From positions 113,950 through 177,949 of the forward strand of contig MAAL01000054.1 in assembly GCA_002163245.1 (NCBI GenBank): a DNA stretch of 64,000 bases, read 5' to 3'. This stretch comes from Gammaproteobacteria bacterium 42_54_T18. Its GTDB lineage: Bacteria; Pseudomonadota; Gammaproteobacteria; Pseudomonadales; Ketobacteraceae. The notes beneath the pieces were generated by a model, which saw only the letters and a list, made by a program, of their open reading frames with translations, was not told the DNA's origin and ran no database searches. Below are positions 42,501 to 51,309 of the stretch, piece by piece; position 1 is the first letter of the stretch; every line of letters begins with the position of its first letter. The position numbers and the translations under genes are program-made.

Positions 42501-43299
42501 TACGTTAATATCCGGAAACATTGAACGACCAAAAAGTACAATTATTTATATTCCCGCATTGATAGGGTTACCTCACAGCTACCAACATTTATTACATGAG
42601 TTTTCGCAATGTAACCAAGTGTTATTGTCACGAGACGTATTAACACAATCAGATGTGTCAATTAGTCAGTTAGCATCGATGTATATCGACGTATTGCGAA
42701 AAAATGACGTCGATCTGGTTCACTGTACACTGGTTGGTTGGTCATTTGGTGGGTGTGTCGCATTTGAGATGATGCGTCAATTGGAGGCGTCAAGGGCGTT
42801 ACTGAAAAAACGCAAGTTGATTATAATTGATAGCGGGATTCAAGACGCGATCCCTCTATTTTTGGGAGACGATACTGTTGCATTTTCTTTGTTTTCTAAG
42901 GATCTAGGGCAGAACGCAGCATCGATAGAAGGTCACTCAATTACCGCGTCGTCGGGATCAGTGGCGTCAAAACTTGATTCATTACATGCGTATCTTTTAG
43001 GAAAGAGCGTAGATATAGAGACTGAGGTGTTAGGCGTCTGGTTTAACACGTATAAGAATAATATGCAGCTGTTAAGGGAGTATAAACCGGGCCATCAACG
43101 AGTTGATGGTGATGTGATTTATATAAAAGCTAACGGCAATGCTCTCACTACTCACGATATGGGGTGGGGAGAACAATTTTTACACTTTAACGTTATCGAT
43201 CGTGATTCCGATCATCAACAGGTGATCTACGATAGCGTATTACTTGAATCGATTTCGGGTTGTTTACAGGATGGGGGTTATGAAAATGGAGCCAGTTAA
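36511..43299 (+). CDS. Terminal NRPS-like synthase: docking-C-relic A-AMP ligase-KR-carrier-TE
   Basis: The 2262-residue protein starts with a TubC-like docking domain (about 5-65). A condensation domain (about 90-520) with HHIAADLW near 221 follows. Residues about 590-720 resemble the C-terminal subdomain of an adenylation domain, but the catalytic lysine position reads NGHIDRF. A complete AMP ligase comes next (about 810-1330): LTSGSTGTPK about 968, WLPYDHV and THLRDVILG, AFGMAESC, SGDLG, and KTTSGKIQR. It looks closer to acyl ligases than to amino-acid A domains. A structural plus catalytic KR (about 1350-1830; TGGFGGLG, SSINSYFG, GYSTAN), a carrier protein (CGGNSVVV, about 1921) and a thioesterase (GWSFGG, about 2077) end it. 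A-KR-carrier modules in cereulide and valinomycin synthetases activate an alpha-keto acid, reduce it and esterify it. A similar role is inferred here. The substrate is unknown. Confidence 0.9.
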   Translation: MSAPESPRYLLERFLEPHYKNGLKLWLDQGQLRFKGPKEILKKELIAALKKHKPDIIMMLQEEAISLKSTSLETALSGSMIQAGETVNHIDAEYPLSMSQSAIWMLYQFAPNSPVYNTTFCARLNESTDIDLLEKAYQNTVNRHDLLRSRFLDSDEGSVQQVMHSSQVSIDLVDGMSWGQETIDEWLKKEAVSPFDLSNAQSLRIKCLKTDGGNLLIATIHHIAADLWSLLIIAEDLFSDYQHYLAHGYFNVIKAEKTYQDHVLQQKIYLQSDDIEDVRLFWQEYLVNATFQLEMPTDFVRPAIMTMSTARRSTFVDNNIARSVREFCKKSAITPYVLFESAFQLLLFRYVQRSSFLIGTPTFGRSKQALEKIVGDFANPVVLRANIKRENGVVRWLKSNQKDLFKVMALQDYPFPSLVELINPPRDASRTPLFQHMFVWHQGNKDTFLQQNVIEDILPISGPCGSPYDILLSVSDMGDGFECHWTYQTSLYDDVSIKQFSREYEQVIYALLASKDEITIGSLLNEIESSSLDICGELTNNVFLKGKSLDSFVSDDRFDKTEIIDSKISVAGYSLTNISDEHPISCLHERGSVVRHYSDISEILPLNGYYNANGDIVITDISLGWGVINRELIDLKSKILEEYSYVSVPNIIVRCCISDDGGFRNVVYFESCGDETIDDDIGKYLESSYGFLQDVVCLSRFVLDDNGHIDRFWLLGIPVFGVSSIAKNNNKSDGITSKSIKRTQIRLAPQQYYPNKDADNNKEMVDVNSVEGVQLDVDELEPALLIGGKLSLTIPVDNIVEGLIKTAALNDGTGFRFVDEAGMVSTLSYTDLLHASVILANGLRQNGIQEKQVVILQLSDRSQYFTLWWALLWLGATPLTIAVPTGYSDDQPIAKKLKNVVRSIPDCVVISDVNSSGSVTLIEDYINCSVLHINDIVNVVGVGPLLVEESIQEKGYYKRNDIAFLQLTSGSTGTPKVIQISHQGILHQVYAAAEFNQFAVGDKTLNWLPYDHVVPILTTHLRDVILGLSQFQVSTLTVLADPLHWLQLMEKYDIQHSWSPNFGFKLVVDALKAAGTDKSLNQITSLCNVKTLMNAGEQVIPSVASDFMRLLQPFHLRAGAIQPAFGMAESCTCITYDNEYGFDGDDLMPFASLGGVIPGVDIRIVDGNNVLLNAGEIGRMQIRGPIVTAGYMNNHSANEESFVGDGWFNSGDLGYIFREKLVLTGREKEMIVIRGVNYYCYEIEESITLHTSILSTFVAAFSIRNDSNIEELIVVYVESDNVSSANSEKEINTIINTDFGIEARYIVRVRQDQFHKTTSGKIQRSQFRLLYEAGEYKAQCVAFDRVMGNVTEADLSIPYYLYQAELEKVDLALVEGFEGDDVSAIAFSFENRLVRKLGGYCSKMPVIEAKSVTDIALLSKPILMNAVRNRSTNILLLYSLPVVTDVEETQRLVITLTDTVLQLNRQFCQDKRICIDNEMALHVVLVKQPNTPDSNIVSMKSLTDSISQELTMGSVENNEGTASLLRLRIVNEHDISDSLFDKILQLRSVISPLTFDAGSVFRPVLQHAAISMRPSFKDGSQLSPIYRKVFVVTGGFGGLGIELVKYLLDEQCKIIVIGRKDISLCKKTQTLAKDIRREYGEKALSYHSVASLDEANIRFSVNSGLVSVEEESIDGIFHLAGRYLQKTASSMTDEDWTQCLDAKYEGSLTLGRYLRKSWPNAMLIYFSSINSYFGASGLTGYSTANALQNQLTDYFNKTENIEDEGVGIVKTFSLNWSVWPDIGMAQDFSSQDIALAKNKGFLPMSTANDLFWLDSVLASEPGCYWLGLDHKKPVIAADVGWKGVSEQWQISVLDAKSEALQMNQHIELPRIPLPVFNVVDVELKRGGQQPRNATDQLLLDIWVSLLGARVSHIDQTFFECGGNSVVVTQLMYKVTVNFSESLPLSSLFEYPTIRKFSDFLLSKKSSTEKGLEESGFSSVISALSLVDQVKNLGKDQVTLISGNIERPKSTIIYIPALIGLPHSYQHLLHEFSQCNQVLLSRDVLTQSDVSISQLASMYIDVLRKNDVDLVHCTLVGWSFGGCVAFEMMRQLEASRALLKKRKLIIIDSGIQDAIPLFLGDDTVAFSLFSKDLGQNAASIEGHSITASSGSVASKLDSLHAYLLGKSVDIETEVLGVWFNTYKNNMQLLREYKPGHQRVDGDVIYIKANGNALTTHDMGWGEQFLHFNVIDRDSDHQQVIYDSVLLESISGCLQDGGYENGAS

Positions 43300-46030
43300 A
43301 AAAATAATGACATCGATATTTTTTGTTGTTGTATTAATCACTGTTTTATTGTTGCCAAGTATTAGCTTAGCGAGTGGCATCTCCGTTGCTAATACCTGTA
43401 ACCCTGTTGCCGAGGTTTCCTGCGGCCTCCCATTTCCATCGGATTTATTTTTGAATACTAGTGGAAAGTTGAACTATAGTGATAATATTTTTGATAGGCA
43501 GGTTGGAGGACAATTAAGAGATAGTGAGTTTTCAGTTAAATCCCAATTCCCCGTGGGTTTTCGTCCCAGTCAAATTTTTAATGACAGTGAGGGTTTTTCC
43601 GCGTTAGGGCCGGTTTTGTTCGAACTGTCTGAGTGGCCACAAGAGGATATTTTACGATCTGGTGAAGGGCAGGTTCTGGTTTTTGATCGTGATAGCGGAG
43701 ATATTGTCCCTATGATTGTGACCCTAAGTAGCGTCGCAAATCCTGAACGAGAGTTTCGCCAAAAGTCCCCTGTTGTTATCGCTTGGCCTCGTTCGCGGTT
43801 TGAATTTGGTGGACGTTATGTAGCTGTTCTGCTTCGCAACCAGCTTCATACAAGAAGCAGTGGTGGAGAGGACGTATTTAGCCCAAGTGAGGGAATGGAA
43901 AAAATCCTTGAAGGAAATGGATCTTTTTTTGTTAAAAATGCATATGCTCCCATTTTGGAGACCATCGATGAATCTGGAATTGATCGAGATAATATTATTT
44001 CTTTAACGTATTTTACGGTGCGGCCAGAGTCGGAAGTAACAACTCCAATACCTTTAATGATTCAACGAGCACTTGGACAATCTGGGTTTGTGCAAAACTT
44101 GCATCAACGGTCATCACTCGATACGTCTGAGGACGCATTAATGACACTAGCAGGGGATTTGTCATTGATTAATTTTCGCCGCGTAGATGGAGGGATTTAT
44201 CCCCCCTACACCCCTCAGCCGGACAGCTCTTTAGATCACACAGATTTTATACTTACTTTACCAAACGTGCCAGAAGATGAGATGGTTCCCTTAATGTTAT
44301 GGGGGCACGGCTTAGCAAATTTTAAAGATTATAAGCACTCTGGGTATCGACGGGCGGGCAGGCTTGGAATTGCTACCTTGGCAATAGACCATCCAAATCA
44401 CGGTAAACGAATCACTGTTGACCCTAGAAAGTCGCCGTCAATAGCACTAGCCGTTCGATCACCGTTAAATATGATGCACTTGTTAGGGATGTTTGTGCAA
44501 ACTGTGGTTGATCATGCGGTTGTTGCTCGGATGGCTCATGACCTTTTGCCCGAAAAACTTACGGAATTGAAGTTACAGAAGCCCGATATTCCAAGTATCG
44601 ATATTACCAGGATGTATTATCAAGGGTTGTCCTTAGGCGGTATGGTTGGGTCAACAATTGGCGTTACGGCACCTTATATCGAAGGGGCTTATGTTGTTAA
44701 TGGTGCTAGCAGTCTTATGCAGTTATTTTCTGAGTCTGCAATGTGGGATGGAAACACTAGTATGGTTATTCCCGCAAATGCGACGGGGGCTGAGGCAACA
44801 TTGGTGTTGGCGATGATGCAGCATTACATTGATATTGCCGATGGTTCTAATTTTGCACACTGGTATCAAAACCCTCCCGTTGGAAATTTCACTAAGAAGC
44901 TAGGTATGCTTTATGCGTTAGGTGATGGTAGCGTGGTAAATGATACTAGTTTGGCGCTAGCTGAAATTGCGGATCTTCCGTTGTTGAAAACGGTAATTGA
45001 GCCGGTATTGCAACTTCTAGACGGTGAGGTAGGCAGGGTTGGTTACGAAAATGGTAATGGCATTGCGCAAACAGGTTATGGTCTTGATCTTGCGGAAAAT
45101 GCTGTTGATGAGCTTAAGGCATTTGATCCCAATCGAGTAACTAACCTAGAAGGTTTAAGTGTTTTTAGTAACCTTTCTGGTTTGGATTTTGGTGATAGTG
45201 TTCTAGCGGATTCGCTAGAGTCATTATTGGCATCGGCAGGTAGCGAGAGTGAAGTCGAATCATTTGAGGAATTGGTCGATATTGTTTATGAAGGCGACCT
45301 GGAATCATTCTTAACACACTTTAATCGTAGTTCAGTTGAGGCCGTTGGCTATAACATCGATTGGGTTTGTGGTGTGGTAAATATTGCTCCTGAGCGTTGT
45401 GTTTATGCAAAAATTAAGGCTGAGGAAGATGCTGAAAATTCCGATTTAATTGATGATGAAGTTGATCAGTCTGACCTTGATGAACTATTAAATGCCGGGG
45501 CACTAGGAACCATTGAAGTAAAAGTAGTAGACGGAACAGGGGGATCTACCAATCCCATAGGCATTTCTTTGGTTGCGATGTTTTTACTGTGGCGAAAGCG
45601 TTTGTCACAGGACTTTATGCAAAACGCTAAAAAAGCCTTAAAGTTACCTTTTGTACGTACAACAATTTCAGCAGTATTATCTGCTATAACCTGGTTTTTA
45701 TGGGCATTATGGATTAACTGGGGACAAGGTGATAACACATGGAGTAGTGGTTTAGCACAAGCTGTTAGCAGTTTTTGCACAACATTTACAGGCAGTTGGA
45801 TGATGGAATGGCTGTTCGTTCGTTTAGGCGGTGAACCTTTAGCTTGTGCGCTAAATGTCATTGTAGTTAGCAGTTGTTCTTTACTTTTTATGATACTGAT
45901 GCACGAGGTTGCAGACACACAACGTGTTTTTATTACTATCTTTCCAATATTTAACGTTGTTGTCGCTTTTTGTACAGCTTACGTTTGGAGCTTAAGACGC
46001 TTAAATTCCAAAGTTTCAACTGTTGGATAG
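43280..46030 (+). CDS. Secreted/membrane alpha/beta hydrolase fused to a four-helix membrane domain
   Basis: ATG at 43280 (MKMEPVKK) is preferred over the TTG at 43244 because an AGGA-rich site precedes it. It lies inside the last 20 bases of the synthase gene, indicating coupling. After a signal peptide (to about residue 32) comes a beta-rich N-terminal domain, then an alpha/beta hydrolase with a WGHG oxyanion segment and a GLSLGG elbow, resembling large extracellular bacterial lipases. Near residues 755-780, TGGS, a hydrophobic helix and WRKR look like a GlyGly-CTERM tail. The protein then continues for about 130 residues with four predicted membrane helices and a conserved-looking WINWGQG motif, as in small stand-alone membrane proteins. 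In mycobacterial lipid clusters an envelope hydrolase-fold acyltransferase (Chp1) works with MmpL8. A similar acyl-transfer or maturation role is possible here. Confidence 0.75.
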   Translation: MKMEPVKKIMTSIFFVVVLITVLLLPSISLASGISVANTCNPVAEVSCGLPFPSDLFLNTSGKLNYSDNIFDRQVGGQLRDSEFSVKSQFPVGFRPSQIFNDSEGFSALGPVLFELSEWPQEDILRSGEGQVLVFDRDSGDIVPMIVTLSSVANPEREFRQKSPVVIAWPRSRFEFGGRYVAVLLRNQLHTRSSGGEDVFSPSEGMEKILEGNGSFFVKNAYAPILETIDESGIDRDNIISLTYFTVRPESEVTTPIPLMIQRALGQSGFVQNLHQRSSLDTSEDALMTLAGDLSLINFRRVDGGIYPPYTPQPDSSLDHTDFILTLPNVPEDEMVPLMLWGHGLANFKDYKHSGYRRAGRLGIATLAIDHPNHGKRITVDPRKSPSIALAVRSPLNMMHLLGMFVQTVVDHAVVARMAHDLLPEKLTELKLQKPDIPSIDITRMYYQGLSLGGMVGSTIGVTAPYIEGAYVVNGASSLMQLFSESAMWDGNTSMVIPANATGAEATLVLAMMQHYIDIADGSNFAHWYQNPPVGNFTKKLGMLYALGDGSVVNDTSLALAEIADLPLLKTVIEPVLQLLDGEVGRVGYENGNGIAQTGYGLDLAENAVDELKAFDPNRVTNLEGLSVFSNLSGLDFGDSVLADSLESLLASAGSESEVESFEELVDIVYEGDLESFLTHFNRSSVEAVGYNIDWVCGVVNIAPERCVYAKIKAEEDAENSDLIDDEVDQSDLDELLNAGALGTIEVKVVDGTGGSTNPIGISLVAMFLLWRKRLSQDFMQNAKKALKLPFVRTTISAVLSAITWFLWALWINWGQGDNTWSSGLAQAVSSFCTTFTGSWMMEWLFVRLGGEPLACALNVIVVSSCSLLFMILMHEVADTQRVFITIFPIFNVVVAFCTAYVWSLRRLNSKVSTVG

Positions 46031-46040
46031 TATTGTTGAA

Positions 46041-47585
46041 ATGAATAGCCGAATTTTATCTAACCCAGAAAGTAGGCACGTTTCTATTTACATATGCTTA
46101 TCTTTGTTTGTTATTTTTTTTCAGAATCCATCGGTATTTGCATCAGAAAGCAATGGTTGGAAGGTGGACTGGACGATTGAGACGATTGTGCAGTACCGGT
46201 ACTTCACTAATACAAATGATAGCAATAGCGCTAAAAATGGTGCCAGTATAGAAAATCAGATTTTTATAGACCAGCAATATTCCGGTCAGCAACAGTTCCC
46301 TATTCTTAATCAAAGGCTGGGTTTTTCAACATCGGATACATCTGGAGACCAAATAGTAACGGGCGACTTCTTTTTTCATTATGATCATTACGATGAGAAT
46401 AATCGTTATGTGGATATTAGGGAATTGGATTGGCTATATAGCTTTGATGATTATCAGGTTCGAGCCGGAGTAGGGCAGGTGAGTTGGGGGGTTAATGAGA
46501 TATTTCGAACGGTTGATACGATTAACCAAATTGATACTCAAGCGTGGCCATCTCGTACAAAACTAGGCCAGCCATTGATATCTGTTGCGGGTTACCTTAA
46601 AGACGATTTATTAGAAGCGTATATCCTGCTGGATCACCGGAAAAGGCGGTATTCTGGTATAAATGGCCGATTACGATATCCAATTCTTATTGATGAAGAC
46701 CCTATTTATGAGCGTGGTGCAACAGGAAAAGTTGATTTTGCGTTGCGTTGGCAGTTTTCTTTATGGAGTGCCGATGTTGCTTTATCGCATTTCTATGGAG
46801 TGAGTAGAGATCCCTATTTCACATTTAATTTCGACTTTGATCATCCTCGACTGGTCCCTGTTTATCAAAAAATAAATCAATCATCGATAGAATTAACCCG
46901 AGACTTTGACGGGTGGTTGACAAAATTAGAGGCAAAGTACGAGATTGGAGGGTTGCAGCACTATTTTTCTTATGCTGGAGGGGTCGAGGTTTCTTTTCCC
47001 GAAGTTATGGGAAGTGACATCGATACAACGGTCATATTTGAGGCCATCTATGATAGTCGTGATGAAGCCAATAATAATATTTTTAACAGAGATGTCGCTT
47101 TAGCATTTCGGTTGCAGTTTAATGATAGTTATGAATCAAGCTTACTTGTAGCCGGCGTTCAAGATTACGAATATAGCGAGCGTTTGTTGTTAGTGCATTG
47201 GCGCAGTAATCCCGGCCAACATTGGCGGTTTGATGCGATTATCAATATTTTCCACTCTTCGGAAAATGCGCTTGATAGAACAGCATTTGATAATGCATGG
47301 GATGATGCATTTAGCAATATTTCCTCTGGAAATATCCCCCTTCCTATTTCATTAGTAAATAATATTTATGCATCAATATCTGAAGTAACACTCAGTCGGC
47401 GTGATTTTGAAAATTTGGTGACCTTTGTTAATTCACTGCAACAACCTGGTGGTTACAAAGATTCCTATGCTGATACGGTTCCCGGTGTGTTGTTTGAATT
47501 GATGAGAATTACCGATGGAAGCCAGAAAGTTAACCTTATTGATGAAGAAGACTATTTTGCTATTAGTGTTTCATATCTGTTTTAG
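46041..47585 (+). CDS. Outer-membrane beta-barrel protein (DUF1302-like)
   Basis: The ATG at 46041 gives a 514-residue protein with a signal peptide ending near FAS (about residue 36). No cytoplasmic-type motifs follow. The mature part alternates short amphipathic strands rich in Tyr, Trp and Asp and ends in VSYLF, the terminal phenylalanine typical of BAM-inserted barrels. The N-terminal YFTNTN/RLGFSTSDTSGDQ region and the tract around GVGQVSWGVNEIFRTVD resemble DUF1302-type outer-membrane proteins, which are usually coded beside MMPL transporters and LolA-like proteins. It starts 10 bases after the hydrolase gene, and the LolA-like gene follows within 10 bases. The likely role is the outer-membrane exit or docking site for the exported lipid. 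Confidence 0.75.
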   Translation: MNSRILSNPESRHVSIYICLSLFVIFFQNPSVFASESNGWKVDWTIETIVQYRYFTNTNDSNSAKNGASIENQIFIDQQYSGQQQFPILNQRLGFSTSDTSGDQIVTGDFFFHYDHYDENNRYVDIRELDWLYSFDDYQVRAGVGQVSWGVNEIFRTVDTINQIDTQAWPSRTKLGQPLISVAGYLKDDLLEAYILLDHRKRRYSGINGRLRYPILIDEDPIYERGATGKVDFALRWQFSLWSADVALSHFYGVSRDPYFTFNFDFDHPRLVPVYQKINQSSIELTRDFDGWLTKLEAKYEIGGLQHYFSYAGGVEVSFPEVMGSDIDTTVIFEAIYDSRDEANNNIFNRDVALAFRLQFNDSYESSLLVAGVQDYEYSERLLLVHWRSNPGQHWRFDAIINIFHSSENALDRTAFDNAWDDAFSNISSGNIPLPISLVNNIYASISEVTLSRRDFENLVTFVNSLQQPGGYKDSYADTVPGVLFELMRITDGSQKVNLIDEEDYFAISVSYLF

Positions 47586-47594
47586 GAGTGTGTA

Positions 47595-48386
47595 ATGAAA
47601 ATTAAATGTAGGCATTGGGTTTTAACAGCGAGTATTACATTTTTACTGAGTGTTAATATCGAGGCTGTAGAAACCAAAAATGGGGTTGATATCATTCGAA
47701 GGGCTGAATTGAATGCGACAGGATTCAAAGACATGGTTAATCGTGTGTCAATGACATTGATAGATTCTGAAGGAAGTGTATCGGAACGAGAAATGCTGAT
47801 TAAAATTATTACGCTTGATGAGGGTGAGTCGAAAACCTTGACGGTATTTACCAAACCTTCTAGAGAAAAAGGTTTCGCGTTGTTAACACATTCCCATCGC
47901 TCTACTGCTGATGATCAATGGTTATATTTGCCCGCCTCAAAACGGATTAAGAAGATTGCCAGCAACAGTGTTGGTTCATCTTTTCGTGGAAGTGAATTTA
48001 CCTATGAAGATATCGCCAGTCAGCATCGAGATCATTATCGATTTGATTATATTAACACCGAAAGCTGTGGTGAAAAAAGATGTTATGTTATTGATCGATT
48101 TCCAGAGTTTGATGAATCGAGCTATACTAAGACGCGCTTATATATTGATACGGAGTATTATCTCGTTCAAAAAGGCGAGTTTTTTGATGTAAAGAAAACC
48201 TTATTTAAAACCATGCTTGCTACTAATTATATCAAACATAAGAATGGTGTGTGGAAGCCGGAAAGTATTGTTATGGAAAACCATAATACCCATGATAAGA
48301 CTGAAATTCGATCTCTAGAGCTTAAGTTTGATGTTGGGTTGTCGGAAAGAGAATTTAGTAAATTAAGTCTTAGAAAGATTCGCTAA
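47595..48386 (+). CDS. LolA-like periplasmic protein (outer-membrane lipoprotein-sorting family)
   Basis: AGGAG precedes the ATG by 7 bases. The 263-residue protein has a signal peptide (to about residue 25). The rest resembles the LolA_like/COG2834 group, with [14 protein letters not shown] near the start, a [14 protein letters not shown] strand pair, and a [12 protein letters not shown] segment conserved in proteins coded next to RND/MMPL exporters. LolA-fold proteins cradle acyl chains in a half-barrel, so this one probably ferries the lipid product from the exporter to the barrel protein. It is the last gene of the cluster. Its final 24 bases overlap the convergent histidine kinase gene, with no terminator between them. 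Confidence 0.82.
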   Translation: MKIKCRHWVLTASITFLLSVNIEAVETKNGVDIIRRAELNATGFKDMVNRVSMTLIDSEGSVSEREMLIKIITLDEGESKTLTVFTKPSREKGFALLTHSHRSTADDQWLYLPASKRIKKIASNSVGSSFRGSEFTYEDIASQHRDHYRFDYINTESCGEKRCYVIDRFPEFDESSYTKTRLYIDTEYYLVQKGEFFDVKKTLFKTMLATNYIKHKNGVWKPESIVMENHNTHDKTEIRSLELKFDVGLSEREFSKLSLRKIR

Positions 48387-51167
48387 TGTTTTCTGAAGCG
48401 CTTTCCTATGAATAGGCTTTGATAAGAAGTCATCCATACCTGCGTTGATTGCGGTATCTCTGAAGTCTGATGTGGCATGAGCACTAAGGCCAATGATAGG
48501 TGTTAGTTGGCCACTTTTTATTTCTGAACTTCGGATACGTTGAGTAGCTTCATATCCATCCATTACTGGCATCTCACAGTCCATCAAAATGAGATCGAAA
48601 GGCTTATCGGTAGACGCGTGCTTTTGAATCGCAATGGCACCATTTTCTACCACAACCGGTTGTATACCAAATTTATTGAGAAGCCCTTTGATCACCATTT
48701 GGTTAATGTTGTTATCTTCGACAACCATAACATGCAGATTAAATGTTTGTTTTTTTGACTCCAATTTATGAGTATTACTGAGTGTTATCCCTAGAGCCGT
48801 TAGTATTTTATCACATAATTGTTGATAGATAATAGGGCTCGATATTGCACCTTTGATAGCTGGGTCTACATGTTCCCCTGCGTGAGCAACTGAAATTATA
48901 GGGCATGAATACTTGCTCGTTAACTGAGATCTCCCCTCTTTATCAAGGTAGTCCGATAGTATAATAATGTCGGCTTTTGAAAGATTATCTTCAGCGTTCT
49001 CTTTTTGTTCAGCGTTAAATGTTGAACTCTTTGCTCCCCAGTAGTGAAGTGTCTGTTGTATTGCAACACTTGATTCTGTTAATGGGTCTGCAACAATTAC
49101 GTACTTTCCGGCAAGGGGGCGCTGAATATTGTGTTGTGTTGTTTGTAGCTGCGAAGCTTGAAATTGTGTGGTAAACCAAAATTCCGAACCGGTACCTTTT
49201 TTGCTATTGACTCCTATTTCACCACCCATCATTGTTGATAAGGATTTACATATCGCCAATCCTAGTCCGGTACCTCCGTATTTTCGTGATGTAGATGAAT
49301 CAGCCTGTGAAAACGATGTGAAGAGTTTATCTTGTTGCTCTTGTGTAAGGCCGATACCCGTGTCCTTTACTGAAAAAACAAGTTGATCTTTGATTGTGTT
49401 GTAATCAACTTTGAGTAATATAAACCCCTCTTCGGTGAATTTAAATGCGTTACTCATAAGGTTGAGAATTATTTGGCGTATGCGTGTTGGGTCACCCTGT
49501 ATGTCGTCTGGTATACTTTCTGCAACATGAGATATCATTCGTACATTACCTTCTGTTGCTAACATGGACAAAAGTGATATACATTCGTCGATAAGGTTTC
49601 TAATAGAAAATGGAATATTTTCTATTTCCAGTTTACCCGCTTCAATTTTTGAAAAATCAAGGATGTCATTAATAATCCTAACCAGGGCATCTCCGGAATT
49701 TCGAATGGTGTTAACATAGTGATGTTGTAATTCGTTAAGGGGAGTGTCATCCAATAATTGAGTCATGCCAATGACACCGTTCATCGGTGTACGGATTTCA
49801 TGGCTCATAGTTGCCAAAAACTGGCTTTTAGATTGGGTTGCATACTCTGCTGCTTCTTGTGATTTTTTTGCTTCAGTGGTGGAGGTTTCCAATGCCAAGG
49901 TTCGTTCTTTCACTTTTTGATCTAATATTGCATTTGCATTGATTTGTTTTTCTAGCATTAATTGAGCAGTGTTGTTTTTTTCTTTTTGCAGTGTTCGCAT
50001 CCTATCGGTTAACCCCATGTTCAAAATGAGCAGAGTAGCGGCTGAACCAATAAGAGACCCGTAAGTAGTTATGAAATTAACGGGGATTATATCAAAAGCG
50101 CGTAGTACGTTTATAAATCCACCAATAATTAGGGTGGACCATCCAAGGACAAAGTATTTTCCCGTATTATTTCCCTGGCGCCAGGAGTGGATGCCAGCGA
50201 TAAATACTGGGGGGATGGCAAGAATGACGCCAATCATTCCTAGTTGAATTGCTAGGCTAAATGGTAATACGAAGGCAGAGGCTATGGATAATAACCCCAC
50301 CCCCCATAATGGAGTTTCAAGGTTAAGCTTCCTTAGTGTTAATTTGGGAAGATTGAGAAGTGATTTTGTTAGTAAAATCATAACTATAGTCAGAATGCCC
50401 AGCATAAAGGGTCTTATTCGTTTTGCGATATCTGGATAGTCTCCCCAAAGATAGAGGTTTCCAATACCGTTTAGAGAAAGCTCCATGGCTGCATATGATG
50501 CAATAAGAAAAACATAAAATATTTGAGTCTTGTCTCTTAGAATTAGAAACAGAAAAGAGTTGTAGATTAATATAATGGTTATAGCGCCATAGTATCCGCC
50601 GAACACGAAGTTCTCTGTTTTTATTTGGTGGCTATATGCACCCTGTGTATAGAGTATGAGAGGGAATATCATGGTATCTGTACTACGAAAACGAAAATAG
50701 ATATTTTCTACTTTATGTGAGCCGATCGATATGGGGTAAGAAAACATCCTATCTTCTAGTACTCGGTGTCTAAAAGGGAAGCTGTCACCTCCTGTATGCG
50801 ATATCAGCTGGCCGTCGTAAAAGTGGTAGAAATCCACCTCATCCATAAGTGGGTAGTCTAACTTTAAAACGTATTTTGCATCAGATTCACCTATGTTACT
50901 AAGCTGTATTTTTACCCAATAGGTGTCAGAGGTGAATCCAAAATTAGGCGCTGATGAAGACGGCTGTTTCCAGAGATGTTGCTTATCTTCATTCTGGATG
51001 TCTTTTATTGTTAGATTGTTTGAGGCGTCGACAAAGTATTCGGTTTGTTGGGTTATATTTGTTGTGGTATCGATATCGGCAGTATTGGACTGCGTACCCA
51101 AAGAGACAATGGCATGCGCGTTTACCGTTTGGAGCACCAAAAAGAATAATAACCAAAAATCACGCAA
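48363..51167 (-). CDS. Hybrid histidine kinase with 7TMR-DISM sensor
   Basis: A signal peptide is followed by a periplasmic 7TMR-DISM extracellular domain (about residues 30-180; FWVKIQL-type pattern with FGFTSDTYW), seven membrane helices (about 185-400), a coiled coil, HisKA with [11 protein letters not shown] (His about 455), HATPase_c ([19 protein letters not shown]), a receiver-like segment without clear acceptor, and a true receiver ([13 protein letters not shown], Asp about 859; K in DFLSKPIH). There is no Hpt domain, so output needs a separate phosphotransfer protein. DISM receptors are thought to sense carbohydrates or other small ligands. Its gene ends inside the last gene of the biosynthetic cluster. 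A closely similar kinase is coded at 54510. Confidence 0.9.
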   Translation of the reverse strand: MRDFWLLFFLVLQTVNAHAIVSLGTQSNTADIDTTTNITQQTEYFVDASNNLTIKDIQNEDKQHLWKQPSSSAPNFGFTSDTYWVKIQLSNIGESDAKYVLKLDYPLMDEVDFYHFYDGQLISHTGGDSFPFRHRVLEDRMFSYPISIGSHKVENIYFRFRSTDTMIFPLILYTQGAYSHQIKTENFVFGGYYGAITIILIYNSFLFLILRDKTQIFYVFLIASYAAMELSLNGIGNLYLWGDYPDIAKRIRPFMLGILTIVMILLTKSLLNLPKLTLRKLNLETPLWGVGLLSIASAFVLPFSLAIQLGMIGVILAIPPVFIAGIHSWRQGNNTGKYFVLGWSTLIIGGFINVLRAFDIIPVNFITTYGSLIGSAATLLILNMGLTDRMRTLQKEKNNTAQLMLEKQINANAILDQKVKERTLALETSTTEAKKSQEAAEYATQSKSQFLATMSHEIRTPMNGVIGMTQLLDDTPLNELQHHYVNTIRNSGDALVRIINDILDFSKIEAGKLEIENIPFSIRNLIDECISLLSMLATEGNVRMISHVAESIPDDIQGDPTRIRQIILNLMSNAFKFTEEGFILLKVDYNTIKDQLVFSVKDTGIGLTQEQQDKLFTSFSQADSSTSRKYGGTGLGLAICKSLSTMMGGEIGVNSKKGTGSEFWFTTQFQASQLQTTQHNIQRPLAGKYVIVADPLTESSVAIQQTLHYWGAKSSTFNAEQKENAEDNLSKADIIILSDYLDKEGRSQLTSKYSCPIISVAHAGEHVDPAIKGAISSPIIYQQLCDKILTALGITLSNTHKLESKKQTFNLHVMVVEDNNINQMVIKGLLNKFGIQPVVVENGAIAIQKHASTDKPFDLILMDCEMPVMDGYEATQRIRSSEIKSGQLTPIIGLSAHATSDFRDTAINAGMDDFLSKPIHRKALQKTLANLSKT

Positions 51168-51309
51168 GATTGCTTTCCTTAGTTTGCTGATTTGTGCTCA
51201 ACGAGGAGCCTATATCATCACAATAACCTCTATTGCAGTGTAGATACGATGGTAGGGCTTTTCCATAAGCCATTCGATATGTTTAGTTTAATTTTTGCAT
51301 GAAAATCAG

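Noticed and set aside
45466..45918. 150-residue minus-strand frame inside the envelope hydrolase gene
   Set aside because: It is the antisense of the membrane domain of the hydrolase and has no start signal or homology that I can see.
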